DNA of 64,000 nucleotides from Garra rufa (taxonomy: Eukaryota; Chordata; Actinopteri; Cypriniformes; Cyprinidae): positions 14,284,119-14,348,118 of the forward strand of contig NC_133368.1 of the NCBI RefSeq assembly GCF_049309525.1, written 5' to 3'. Both the position numbers and the translations under genes were made by a program. Positions 11,401 through 20,318 of this stretch are shown here, in pieces; position 1 is the first letter of the stretch, and each line of letters begins with the position of its first letter. The notes under the pieces are model-generated. The model saw nothing but the letters and a program-made list of their open reading frames with translations. It had not been told where the DNA came from and made no database searches.

Positions 11401-13052
11401 CCCATAGCAGTAAGGAAGTCCAGCCCTGCAATTAAGGGAAAGGCAAGGTGCGTGTTCTTCAGGATATAGGTATCCAACGTGCATTCTTGATCATGCCATT
11501 GGTAGTTTAACTGTTGCAGGTCTCGGGATTGGTGAATGGTTCCATCGGCCATTATGAATCTTTGAGGGATAGAGGAGATGACTGATGGAGTCTTCGTCTT
11601 CAGCTGCTTCCACAAACTCTCCTGCATCAAAGTGTAAGAGCTTCCTGTGTCTATTACTGCTTTTAGCTCCTGTCCATTTACCCTTACCGGAACGATGAGG
11701 AGAGATGTGACCGTATGGGGTTGAGCCAGGGTCACTCCTGCCAGATTTTTGGGGTTGGTACGCTCCACTGACTTTTTAGTCTTTTCTTTGCCACCCTGTG
11801 TACTGACTTTTTGCCAGTAATCTTTCGCTCCCATGCAGTCCTTCTCCACCAAGGACCCCACTTTCACCAGCTGCTCCACAGTGTTCACCGTTCCCCTTAG
11901 ACATCCTGCAACCCTGGGGTTGATGTTGTTTAGGATGCGGTTCACCAACTCCTCCTCGGAGATCTCAGGCTTCCATTTTAAGCAGAGGGCCCGGTAGTCA
12001 TAAGCAAAATCCCTCAGGCGTTGTTGTGGCTGCTGGACCAACGTCCTCAGCTTCTCCTCTACTTCTGAGAGGTAATCATCTGAAAGAAATGCCGCCATGA
12101 ATGCCTTTTTGAAGGATTGCCAGTCTGTTACCTTAGCCTTCTCTGCCTTCCACCAGCTCTGAGCTGGTCCCTTCAGGACAGTGCTCAATGTTCCAATGAG
12201 CTCGAGACTGGGGAGTGGCCTTATCTCCAGGAAATTCTCACACTGTTCGATGAAGTTAAGCACCTCCGCCGTCTCGCAGGAGTCGCCGAAAGAGGGGAAC
12301 TCTAGGCGGATAGGAGGCCGAGCACAGAATGAGGATGAACCAGCCAGAACTGAGGAGGGAAGCACACTAGGTGGGTGAGTATGCACAGCAGAATCAACAG
12401 CATAGGTAGTATTTGGAACTTTATAAATGGCATCTTTGTGTTTAGCCACTGGCCTGGGGGTCTGGGGACATTGGACAGGAGAGATGTGAGCCGAGGCTGG
12501 TGAGTAGGCCTGTAATCTAGAGAGGGTTGGAGTACTGGTGAGTCTTAGTTTTTTCATTTGACTTTCCAATTTTTCATCTCTCCGCAGAAAACAATCAATT
12601 ACAGCCCTTTCTAATTTTTCCAGCGACCTTTGGAAATAATCCTCCAACCCCGCCAAGCTAGCATCCACGGCTTGCCTGAAACTGGCTTCACGATTCAACG
12701 TGCTGTCCATTGACTGTTTAAAATCATGCTCTAGAGATTGTATTTTTTGATTGAGAGCCAATAAATCCCCTTTTACTTGTGCTACGTCTGCTTGTATTGT
12801 TTGTACTATTTCAACATTAAAATTGCAACCCTCTTCACCCTCATCACCTTGTTCAGAGTCAGAATCAGCAATATACAATGAGCTAAGCATAGAAGATATT
12901 TCAGCCGTAGGATTACGCCTTGTCACAAATGGGCCTGCAGTGAAATCCACATCAAGCTGTTCAACATTTCCCTGATCATTTACAGGAGTAGTAGGGTTAT
13001 CTGTATTTACAATAGCATCAACTGTAACTGGATCAACATTTGGTACATCCAT
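8472..13052 (-). CDS. Ty3-like Gag-Pol polyprotein
   Basis: One uninterrupted frame of about 1526 codons runs from a Met at 13052; the frame is open 20 codons further up, but that part overlaps the primer-binding site and is unlikely to be the start. In order: an N-terminal region with a likely coiled coil (about 100-165); a retrotransposon Gag core (about 250-410) without a CCHC zinc knuckle; an aspartic protease with DTG at about 468-470; reverse transcriptase with YNDD at about 815-818; RNase H with its DASD motif near 964; integrase with an HHCC zinc motif (about His1174, His1180, Cys1210, Cys1213) and catalytic D1242, D1302, E1338 in D-D-35-E spacing; then a basic tail without a chromodomain. 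All catalytic residues are present. Gag and Pol are fused with no frameshift, so any excess of Gag would have to come from processing or turnover. Confidence 0.95.
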   Translation of the reverse strand: MDVPNVDPVTVDAIVNTDNPTTPVNDQGNVEQLDVDFTAGPFVTRRNPTAEISSMLSSLYIADSDSEQGDEGEEGCNFNVEIVQTIQADVAQVKGDLLALNQKIQSLEHDFKQSMDSTLNREASFRQAVDASLAGLEDYFQRSLEKLERAVIDCFLRRDEKLESQMKKLRLTSTPTLSRLQAYSPASAHISPVQCPQTPRPVAKHKDAIYKVPNTTYAVDSAVHTHPPSVLPSSVLAGSSSFCARPPIRLEFPSFGDSCETAEVLNFIEQCENFLEIRPLPSLELIGTLSTVLKGPAQSWWKAEKAKVTDWQSFKKAFMAAFLSDDYLSEVEEKLRTLVQQPQQRLRDFAYDYRALCLKWKPEISEEELVNRILNNINPRVAGCLRGTVNTVEQLVKVGSLVEKDCMGAKDYWQKVSTQGGKEKTKKSVERTNPKNLAGVTLAQPHTVTSLLIVPVRVNGQELKAVIDTGSSYTLMQESLWKQLKTKTPSVISSIPQRFIMADGTIHQSRDLQQLNYQWHDQECTLDTYILKNTHLAFPLIAGLDFLTAMGAILEVGQGRYGLRSGKGYKYYPFLPAQMPVGPTIQSGQAHFLTAAKLNLYYSLPPTGRVPELMSYTPEISLWDSDNQEELLKLVTTWPRTTSNILGKTSVVQHKITLTDDIPFKSRAYRVSPIKKQIIEEQVDLMLQDNIIEPSFSPWSSPVVLVPKPDGSYRFCVDYRKLNSNTVPDAYPMPFIHDILESMEGASWFSALDLQSGYWQVEMEETSKEKTAFITTKGLFQFKSMPYGLRNSAATFQRLMERVLADLRGKICFVYNDDIIIYSKPAEQHIQHLNTVFQKLTQANLTLNMKKCHFFKRQLKFLGHIVSVKGVEIDPEKTRAVAEFPPPQDLKTLQRFLGLAGWYHKFISHFADITAPLNHLKKKGVKWDWTPECQDSVHSLKQALQNSPVLIQPDLNKPFQVHTDASDVGLGAILTQQSEEGENVVAYASRTLTGAEKNYSTSEKECLAVVWAVEKWRHYLEGRPFDVFTDHAALAWAFNCPKTSSRLTRWTLRLQQFNFQVHHRKGCLNTGPDALSRIYEPHSNNAAPCLSMSSHHAKTLPHSLEEIAKAQRSENISTHLQPGIQPRAVKEQSITFEEHQGVYYRKVPLKTKGEKYQLVVPQALKTDFLYYYHDNPLGGHFGQLKTLLKILEVAWWPSVRKDVWEYVKSCEVCQKYKPSNTKPSGLLQSSQVTEPGHTLGVDLMGPFPISKKRNTYLLVVVDYFTKWVEMFPLRDAKTQKIVKILREEIFTRWGVPKHLVSDRGPQFTSSILGDLCKTWGCVQKLTTSYHPQANLTERVNRTVKTMIAAYVGKLHQTWDQWLPEFRYAINTAQQESTGKTPAELMLGRQMLGPLERLIHRSPSPDQAAYTLIERQNLMAEEAKNRMRMSQAKQARYYNYRRKNVQFQSGDLVWLKTHHLSSASNKFSAKLAPKWEGPAEIKSKTGPINYTVCWGNPPKTDVINVVNLKRYYGRSPQTPLAGGRESM
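8481..8492 (-). other. Polypurine tract
   Basis: The minus strand reads GGGGGGAGGGAA four bases before the 3' LTR, the expected position of the plus-strand primer in reverse transcription. It overlaps the last codons of gag-pol. Confidence 0.85.
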
Positions 13053-13091
13053 AGTGAAGAAAAAAACAACAAAACAAAAAAAAACAAGAGA

Positions 13092-13111
13092 GATCCCCGT
13101 ACGGGCCACCA
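13092..13111 (-). other. Primer-binding site matching tRNA-Ile
   Basis: Three bases inside the 5' LTR the minus strand reads TGGTGGCCCGTACGGGGATC. The first 18 or more bases are complementary to the 3' end of vertebrate tRNA-Ile(AAU), including the CCA tail, as I recall that tRNA's acceptor and T-arm. Position and the leading TGG are diagnostic of a primer-binding site. The tRNA identity rests on memory. Confidence 0.85.
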
Positions 13112-13114
13112 ATA

Positions 13115-13808
13115 TGTAACGCTCAGCCTAATCAGGCAGGCTACACAAATAAAAGTTAGTTCGGTAATCCCTCTCTTAATCCTTATTCAAAGGAAGTTAT
13201 ACAGAATAGACAAACATCGTGAAGATTGGATACCATCCACAAGTGTATTTACAGTGCAAAAGATCAATACCAAAACGACAACATATGCACATATACAACA
13301 TATAGTATGAGTGTGTGTAAACTCCAAAAAACAGTCCAATGTTTGTGTATGTGTGTGCGTGTGTACGATTGCTTCGGCCTCACCGGTAAAGCTTTAGAGT
13401 CCGTGAGCACGAAGACGATGAACAGCGCTGTCCTGTAACAGAATCGCCCGAAACACAGTCCAACCAGGTCGTAATCCTCAACGAGATTACTCCACAAGTG
13501 CAGTATTTCCACGAAGGCTGATAATCACAGGTAAAGACAGCGTTAACGATCGTATATCCAGAGAGCCCTCTGGAACGCTGAAAAGCCGGCTTCTTTTATC
13601 GGAAGTGTATAATCAGGTGTTTTAGATGACGTCAGGGAATTCCCTAACGTAGCGCGGCAGAACTCTCGCGAGACAAGAACAGGGGAAACCACATTTTGCG
13701 GGGCAATACAGACAAGGGGATAAAATTGCACCAGCAGATACAAATAAATAAGCAATTTAGCAATTCATTAACTGCTTATAAATATCCCTCTTATGTGGCC
13801 GTGCTACA
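13115..13808 (-). repeat. 5' LTR of the Ty3-like element
   Basis: 694 bp, a copy of the LTR at 7783-8476. In the minus-strand reading direction it would carry promoter signals first (see 13593-13634) and then lead into the primer-binding site. Confidence 0.95.
13593..13634 (-). promoter_or_regulatory. LTR core promoter: CRE and TATA-like box
   Basis: On the minus strand a perfect palindromic cAMP-response element TGACGTCA (13634-13627) is followed about 27 bp later by ATAAAAG (13599-13593). The order and spacing suit an RNA polymerase II promoter, so transcription would begin about 25-30 bp further down, near 13565. The same pair is in the other LTR at 8295-8302 and 8261-8267. Function is inferred. 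Confidence 0.5.
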
Positions 13809-14409
13809 TCTTCTTGAGCCACTCCTTTGTCCACGACCCATTTTCAATGCCCTAGCTAAAGGAAGGAGGTTCTCACCCAGGATTTGACGGTACATGGCCC
13901 CGTCCATCGTCCCTTTGATGCGGTGCAGTTGTTCTGTCCCCTTAGCAGAAAAACACCCCCAAAGCATAATGTTTCTACCTCCATGTTTGACGGTGGAGAT
14001 GGTGTTCTTGTGGTCATAGGCAGCATTCCTCCTCCTCCAAACACGGCGAGTTGAGTTGATGCCAAAGAGCTCGATCTGACCACAACGCTTTCACCCAGTT
14101 CTCCTCTGAATCATTCAGATGTTCATTGGCAAACTTCAGATGGACCTGTTCATGTGCTTTCTTGAGCAGGGGGACCTTGCGGGCGCTGCAGGATTTCAGT
14201 CCTTCATGGCGTAGTGTGTTACCAATTGTTTTCTTGGTGATTATGGTCCCAGCTGCCTGGAGATCATTGACAAGATCCTCCTGTGTAGTTTTGGGCTGAT
14301 TCCTCACTGTTCTCATGATCACTGAAACTCAACGAGGTGAGATCTTGCATGGAGCTTCAGACCGAGGGAGATAGACGGTTATCTTGCGTTCCCTTCCGGA
14401 GGGAACTCT

Positions 14410-14585
14410 ACGCTGCGTCCTGGTGGACACTTTGGGAACTGCCTTCAGCATGACCGGTTCTGAAACAAATGTATGAAACAACGACAGTGAACTTGACACT
14501 GGCCGGCGCCAGCCTATGACATCATCATCAGGCGCCTGCTAGTATAAAAGCAGGTGCCTGAGAGCACATTACCATCTTTTTGTCT
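14410..14585 (+). repeat. Left inverted terminal repeat of DIRS element
   Basis: 176 bp, inverted copy at 18910-19085 with no mismatch seen by eye. It contains AGTATAAAAGCAGG (about 14541-14554), a plausible TATA box for transcription toward the gag region. Confidence 0.9.
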
Positions 14586-14620
14586 TCAGAGTCCTCTGTT
14601 CTAAACGAGTGAGTACAGCG

Positions 14621-15640
14621 ATGCCTAGAGAAAGAAAACTGTAGGAAGTGTGCGGATCCGTGTCAGAGAAATCTGACACTTGATGACGCACACGACCTTT
14701 TGTTTGGTGTGTTTAGGTGTAAGAGCACGCGCGCTCGGCTCTAGAAGAGCGGAGCGCGTTCATTGTGAGAGTTTCACTTTGAAGAAACTCCGTTCTCGTC
14801 TGGCCCTTTTCTCGAGGGAATCGGGCCATCCATCTGCCCCACGCTGCTCCGGTCCCGCCACAGCTGAGGCTGCTCGGCGGCCGAGGTTTGCGGGGCTCAC
14901 GGGTGGAGCTGGCTGACGAGTTTGAGAGAGCGTTTAATCGCTCGCGCACGTCAGCCGGAGACGAGAATGCGCTGCTAGCGGATGATGTGTTGTCTCTCAC
15001 ATCCTCCGGTTCTGCAGCGAGTGCTCTTTTGGCTTCAAGCCAGGGCGAGCAGGAGGTTGAAATGGAACAAATATGAGCTCGTTTGAGCCCATGCAGCCTC
15101 TCTGCCCCGCATATGAAGAGTTGATGTCTGTTATGGACCGCGCGGCTGCCCGCTTGTATCTATAGTGGAAGCCCGCGAGGGAAGAGGCCGCTCTCGGCAG
15201 ACTAGACGAGCGGCTTCTTCCGGGCCATGACAAAGCCAACTCCTGTGAGCCTCCCATTCCTTCCTGATCTACTTAAGAGATCGAGAGGGAATGGGACAGG
15301 CCATATTCAGCCCGCATTCACAGGCATCGGCATGTGAATCATGCTGATGTCGAGGGAATGCACGGGCGCGGATATGTGACGATGTCTCTCGCTGACGGTT
15401 GCGAAAATAAAATATCTCTCAGAGCGAGGGACATCGACCCTGAAGGCTCCAAAGCATTTGCGGCAGTGGCCGGTGCTCCTCTGCACACGATGGAAGTGTT
15501 GCAGAGGCGCACCAGGCTGATCTGCTAAAAGATCTGGACCGAGCCCCGGGGGTTTGCATCCCTTGCCGGTCCACGCCTCCACCTAAACACCGGGGGGAAA
15601 CCAGGCCCGTCCTGGCCCAAGGGCCAGAGACGAGGCCAGT
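14621..15640 (+). pseudogene. Decayed DIRS gag-like gene
   Basis: Translated pieces resemble the Gag of fish DIRS elements as I recall it. An early Cys-rich stretch (NCRKCADPCQRNLTLDDAHD, from about 14638) leads to CESFTLKKLRSRLALF (about 14766-14815), and a later piece near 15484 reads LHTMEVLQ, a motif seen in such proteins. The frame is broken: the Met at 14621 meets a stop after seven codons, a TAG follows near 14741, and later segments lie in other frames. It follows the left terminal repeat directly, the position of gag in DIRS elements. No functional product is expected. Confidence 0.65.
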
Positions 15641-15699
15641 GTGGGGCTACCTGCCCCTCCCTTTTCCCCTTGACTCCGGGGCTGGGCCAACGATGAGAC

Positions 15700-18650
15700 T
15701 AGGCTCCGTCTGTTGGCCCGGTATGTGAACAGTAAAGACACTTTAATAAAATATTCAAGCATGTATGTGTATGTTTTCCTTTGTCTACCAGCTCCGCTTG
15801 GGTGATTACTATTGCAGTTTCGAGCTCCTCTTGAGTTCTACTGCCACCAAGTGCCGAGTGTAGCCAGGTCTCCCCTCGTTCTATAAAAGAAAACAGTGTG
15901 TAGAGACCTACCTCCGCTAGAGTGAGCTTGGTATAGACATGATCCAACATACATATACATACGAGAATAACCCTCTTGAGCGTTGTCAAGCTGCTTCAGG
16001 CGGAGTATCGCTCTGCCGAAGCCTCCGCTCACTCAAACCCTGCTAAGAGTAATACTCTTTTTGCATGAGTGTGGTCAGGTACCTTCCCTGTGTATTTTCA
16101 TATACACATATGTGAGACCTCCACTCTTGGGAGTTTGTGTGCTAGGGTGAATAGAGCGTTGTCAAGGCTCCCTCTCTGAGAGAGAGGTGTTTTACTAGAG
16201 CCTCCGCTCTCTTTAAAAAGCCCCGCTTTGAAGTAGAATTGAGTGTAGCAGGCCTAGGAGGCCTCCTCTCTGCGAAGTCCTCTGTGAAGAGAGACATAAA
16301 GATAATACTTCTTAGCGCTGAATGTGGCAGGTCATTTTTAGACCTCCATTCATGAGAGCTTTTTACTGGGTCCAGTGTTGCTAGGCTCCCTCTACATGAG
16401 GTGTTTCTGTTAAGCCTGCACTTCCCAGAAATACAGGCCGGGAGAACACAAGGTTAAGGCAGCTTGTGAACTCTTTCCGTGGACCTGTCACTACAAGCGT
16501 TGAGTGTAAAACAAAGTAGGCCTCCCTTCTATGAGAGGGCGTGTATTCCAAGGCCTCCACTCGATAGAGCTTCCTCAGTTGAGCGTCGTCAGGCTTGTTA
16601 TGTTCGAGAGCTTAAAGCCTCCCTCACTGAAAGCTCCGCTTCCGGGTTCTGCTATCACCCGGGTTAATACAGGTGTCTTTCTCGCGAAACGCTTAGAGCA
16701 CCTTCTTAAATCCACGTTTGTGGTGTTTGCTCACGCAAAGTCTTTGAGCACTCTCTGAAATCCACGCGAGTGGTGAGTGCACTAATTCAGGCACTTAACT
16801 AAAATCCATACTTATGGTAAGGTTCCTCCCGTAAAGGCAGGTTCCTTTCTCCTACGGACCACGCAGGTAATCCTCCGTGCCCGTTCTTCGAGTTGGTTCC
16901 AAAACCCTTAAGTTTTACAACTCCTTCGATAGCACAGTGTAATAGGTCTCCCTCTGTCACAGCCAACAGTACTGAGACCTTCACTCTCACAGTTATAGCA
17001 GCTGGCAGGCCCATGAGTGCCTCGCTGACTATTTTTTGGGGGAGTGCAGTCTTCCACTCACCAAAAACTAGTGTTGTAGGCTTCTCTCCTTGGAGATGTA
17101 GTCTCGGAGCCTCCACTACACAGAGCTAGATGATAAATGAGAATTTTTCATTATTGGCTCTGACTGTGAGTATCTGCCTTTCTTGAGCGTCGAGTGTAGT
17201 CAGGCCTCCCCTCGCCTAGAGGGTTTTACCTGAGGCCTCCACTCTGTAGAGTTTCCAAGGGAGAGCGTCGTAGGCCTCCTCTCGCTTAGAGAGTCTTTCT
17301 GCTGAAGCCTCCCCTCTCCAGAAGCTCCGCTTTCAGGCTCCGCTATCGCCTAGAGACTGCAAATCTGGTGATCCTCGCTATGCTCAGGACACCTACTCAA
17401 AACCACAGATAGCGCTGCTAGCAGGATCGAGTGTCTGGCCTCCTCAGGCCTCACTCTCCAGGAGAGCTCCAAAATGAAGGTATTTCTGTCGCACAGGCTA
17501 GTCAGCCTCGCGGATGACCTTCAAGGCTAGAGTGTAGTTAGGTCATGAGACCTCCACTCTCAGAGTTCTTCCTTGCTAAGCACGGAGGTGCGTAAGGCTC
17601 CCTCTTTAGAAAGCCTCCACTCTCCAGACTCCACTCAGGCAGTACTGTCGTTTAGGCTGTTCAGCTTCGATGAACGCCTGCAGTGTTGAAGTGTAGTAGG
17701 TCTTGGGACCTCCACTCTTAGAGTCCTTCTGCTACTCGCAGAACATTGCCAGCCTCACTCACTGAGTGTTGCCAGGCTTCCTTTCGGCGAAGCCGCCACT
17801 CCTCGGGAAATCTCCACTTAGACAGGCCTGCTGCACAGGCTATTCAGCCTCACAGGCCGTCGTCAGTGTCAAGTGTAGTTAGGTCATGAGACCTCCACTC
17901 TGTAGATTCCCTCTGAGCAGAAGCTCCACTCGGGTAGTTCGGGTTGCATAGGCTATGCAGCCTCACTGAATACCCCCAGTGTCGAGTATAGGCTTTTTTC
18001 TCCGGGCGTGAGTGTAGTCAGGTCTCCCCTCACTGAAGGGCTAGTGAGACCTCCACTCCTAAGAGCTGGTGGACTGAACGTTGTCTGGTTTCCTCTCTTT
18101 TTAGAGAGTCTTCTGTGAAGCCTCCGTTCTCCAGAGGCTCCGCCTCCAGTACCTCTAGGCGTGAGTGTAGTCAGGTCTCCCCTCACTGAAGGGTTGTTTG
18201 AGACCTCCACTCCTAAGAGCTAGTGGATGGAATGTTGTCAGGTTTCCTCTCTTTCAGAGAGTCTTTTATGAAGCCTCCATTCTCCAGAAGCTCCGCTTTC
18301 AGTACTTTCAAGCGTGAGTGTAGCCAGGTCTCCCCTCACTGGAGGGTTATTTTGAGACCTCCACTCCTAAGAGCTAGTGGATTGAATGTTGTCAGGCTTC
18401 CTCTCTTTTAGAGAGTCTTTTATGAAGCCTCCATTCTCCAGAAGCTCCGCTTCCCCATCTATACCTGTAGCACTGAATGTTGTCAGGTCCCTAGAGCAGG
18501 CGTTCGCCCTGCCGAGACCTCCATTCCCTAAACTCCGCCCCTTATGGTCAGGGCGTTTATGAGCTCCTTCACTTAGAGAGCTAAGTGTAGTAGGCTTCCT
18601 CTAGGCCTCCACGCTTGAGAGTTGCGTGCACAGGTAGCCGGGCTAGCCGT
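15700..18650 (+). repeat. Degenerate hairpin array (about 76-bp units)
   Basis: About 2.9 kb is built of related units in which a left arm like GAGTGTAGTCAGGTCTCC is followed after a short loop by a right arm like GAGACCTCCACTC that can pair with it. Right arms recur, for example near 16111, 16352, 17235, 17541, 17611, 17706, 17891, 18049, 18205, 18356 and 18512. The best-preserved part (18008-18466) is three copies of a 153-bp unit, each holding two hairpins. Smaller hairpins such as CTCTCTTTCAGAGAG lie in the loops. Short open frames here are not genes. Confidence 0.85.
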
Positions 18651-18793
18651 GGCAGGTCACTGGGCCCCAGCGACTCTCGCTGATGCAGGGGTGATTTCCT
18701 TCTTGACTCCTCATTCAGTCAGTTTGATCACCTATCCCTCGGCATGGCGGCGTTGGGATAAACGTTCCCAAAGTGTCCACCAGGACGCAGCGT

Positions 18794-18862
18794 AGAGTTC
18801 CCTCCGGAAGGGAACGTCTAGGTTACGTATGTAACCCCTGTTCCCTGAGGACAGGGAACGAG
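18794..18862 (+). repeat. DIRS internal complementary region
   Basis: Bases 18794-18816 are the exact reverse complement of the left outer end (14387-14409), and 18815-18862 the exact reverse complement of the right outer end (19086-19133). The two overlap by 2 bases at ACGT. In the established DIRS model this region templates joining of the ends into a circle. Confidence 0.92.
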
Positions 18863-18909
18863 ACGCTGCGTCTCAGGGCCATGCCTCGGGCCCTGCACAT
18901 ACCTCCGTC

Positions 18910-19085
18910 AGACAAAAAGATGGTAATGTGCTCTCAGGCACCTGCTTTTATACTAGCAGGCGCCTGATGATGATGTCATAGGCTGGCGCCGGCCAGTGTC
19001 AAGTTCACTGTCGTTGTTTCATACATTTGTTTCAGAACCGGTCATGCTGAAGGCAGTTCCCAAAGTGTCCACCAGGACGCAGCGT
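18910..19085 (-). repeat. Right inverted terminal repeat of DIRS element
   Basis: 176 bp, the inverted partner of 14410-14585. Agreement along its whole length suggests recent activity or repair against the other copy. Confidence 0.9.
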
Positions 19086-19360
19086 CTCGTTCCCTGTCCT
19101 CAGGGAACAGGGGTTACATACGTAACCTAGACGTTTCTTATATTTGCAAATAATATTACCAGCTCTTGTCATCTTCTCACCAAGCTGCTTGGCGATAGTC
19201 TAGCTCATTCCAGTCTTGTGTAGGTCTACAGTCTTGTCCCTAACATCCTTGGACAGCTCTTTGGTCTTGTCCATGGTGGAGAGTTTGGAATCTGATTGAT
19301 TGATTGCTTCTGTGGACAGGTGTCTTTTATACAGGTAACAATCTAAGATTAAGAGCTCTC

Positions 19361-20318
19361 GCTTTATATCATATATTTGTAATTACAATTCTCAAATACT
19401 CCATTCACACACAGCAACACTGACCTGCATCATGCATCTTAATAATCCCCATTTTGTACCATTTTTCTGTAAAAGGCTGTAAACAAATACAGCAATACAG
19501 AGTAAATTACACTAAAACTAACAAGGCAAAATGAAAATGCTCAGTATCGCAGCAGGAACAAAATTGCGAGGTTTCAGTAAATGATTGATGATTATGGCAT
19601 GATTCAGAGGAAATTATAAGTAGGTGTGATTAATCAAAGTCATAGCTCTAAATTCAGGTCAGTGACACTGTGGTTCCTGCTTAGACCAGACCGAGTCTTT
19701 ATGCTGTGCTATTCAGGCTGGTTTGGTGCTGGTCACCAGCAAAACTTAACTGTTGAAGCTGTTAAAGCTAGTTAAAAGGCTAAAGAAAGAAACCACAGAA
19801 TACATAAGCAGGTATGCTGGTCTGTTCATTGAGGAAATGTGTGTGATTGTGATGAATGTACTGTATATTTTTAATCAGTTTACATGTAATTCAATATTAC
19901 AGTCCTGCTAATATTGTTAGCTCCTTTAATGAATTGGTTATGCTTCTCCTCATTTGTCAGTCACTTTGCATCAGAGCATTAACTAAGCGAATATTTAATC
20001 ATTTCTAGTTGGTATTAGTGAGGAAAACAGGATCCAAACAGGAAATGGCCCTCAGCTGACGGTAAGCATATCATTGGAGAGTTGATAAGCTGATTAGACG
20101 CATCTTCTGTGTTTTCCTTTACAGATTCTCTTCAGAACAAACGTCCTAAAGTGCAGCAGCTCTTCTGTTTCCAGTGCATACTTATTTTCCCATTCGTTCA
20201 ACACACACGTCGTTTCTCCATACTTTCTTTCAAACTTATACAGCTGTGTGATTGACATCTTCTCAACAATCACATCTGAATTTACCACCATAGTTTCTGA
20301 GCCATTGTGGGTAATATA
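19361..20318. other. Unique intergenic DNA, no gene seen
   Basis: AT-rich sequence between the Tc1 element and the first decayed mbnl2 exon. A minus-strand open frame at 20094-20291 has no recognised similarity and no supporting context. Confidence 0.5.

Larger units (their letters stand above)
7783..13808 (-). mobile_element. Ty3-like LTR retrotransposon, apparently complete
   Basis: A 6026-bp element has two 694-bp LTRs at 7783-8476 and 13115-13808, offset by exactly 5332 bp, with TG...CA ends and a 4-bp target duplication TCTT (7779-7782 and 13809-13812). The internal region holds one long minus-strand gag-pol frame in the order gag, protease, RT, RNase H, integrase, which is the Ty3/gypsy order. 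A primer-binding site and a polypurine tract are in the right places. No env frame is seen. Equal LTR length and matching sequence where compared mean a very recent insertion. Clade within Ty3 was not determined. Confidence 0.95.
14387..19134 (+). mobile_element. DIRS-like retroelement, degraded, with hairpin array
   Basis: The element has inverted terminal repeats of 176 bp (14410-14585 and 18910-19085) that match base for base. Outside them lie unlike ends: 14387-14409 and 19086-19133. An internal region at 18794-18862 is the exact complement of both outer ends joined together, the structure that defines DIRS elements and allows replication through a circle. The gag region is decayed, and no reverse transcriptase or tyrosine recombinase was found. 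Instead, 15.7-18.65 kb is an array of hairpin repeats. It sits in the Tc1 element at a CGT shared by both junctions, without a longer duplication, as expected of recombinase-mediated insertion. Confidence 0.88.
7355..19360 (-). mobile_element. Old Tc1-like transposon, split twice by younger elements
   Basis: Parts of one minus-strand Tc1-family element lie at 7355-7782, 13809-14386 and 19134-19360. The middle part encodes the N-terminal helix-turn-helix region (about 14322-14014, with RNQPKTTQEDLVNDLQAAG) and first catalytic region of a Tc1 transposase. The segment with the second catalytic Asp is missing where the LTR element sits, and frames are broken. The outer parts hold the terminal region (TTGTCCACTGACAAAGAAAT on the left) and the DNA upstream of the transposase start on the right. 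Splicing out the LTR element at its TCTT duplication and the DIRS element at its CGT junction restores a continuous Tc1 sequence. Confidence 0.85.

Noticed and set aside
15700..18650. Hairpin array as a CRISPR array
   Set aside because: Repeats are degenerate with no unique spacers of constant length, no cas genes are present, and the genome is vertebrate.
20094..20291. Minus-strand frame just before the mbnl2 remnant
   Set aside because: No family was recognised, there is no splice context, and it is on the opposite strand to the gene. Kept as unsupported.
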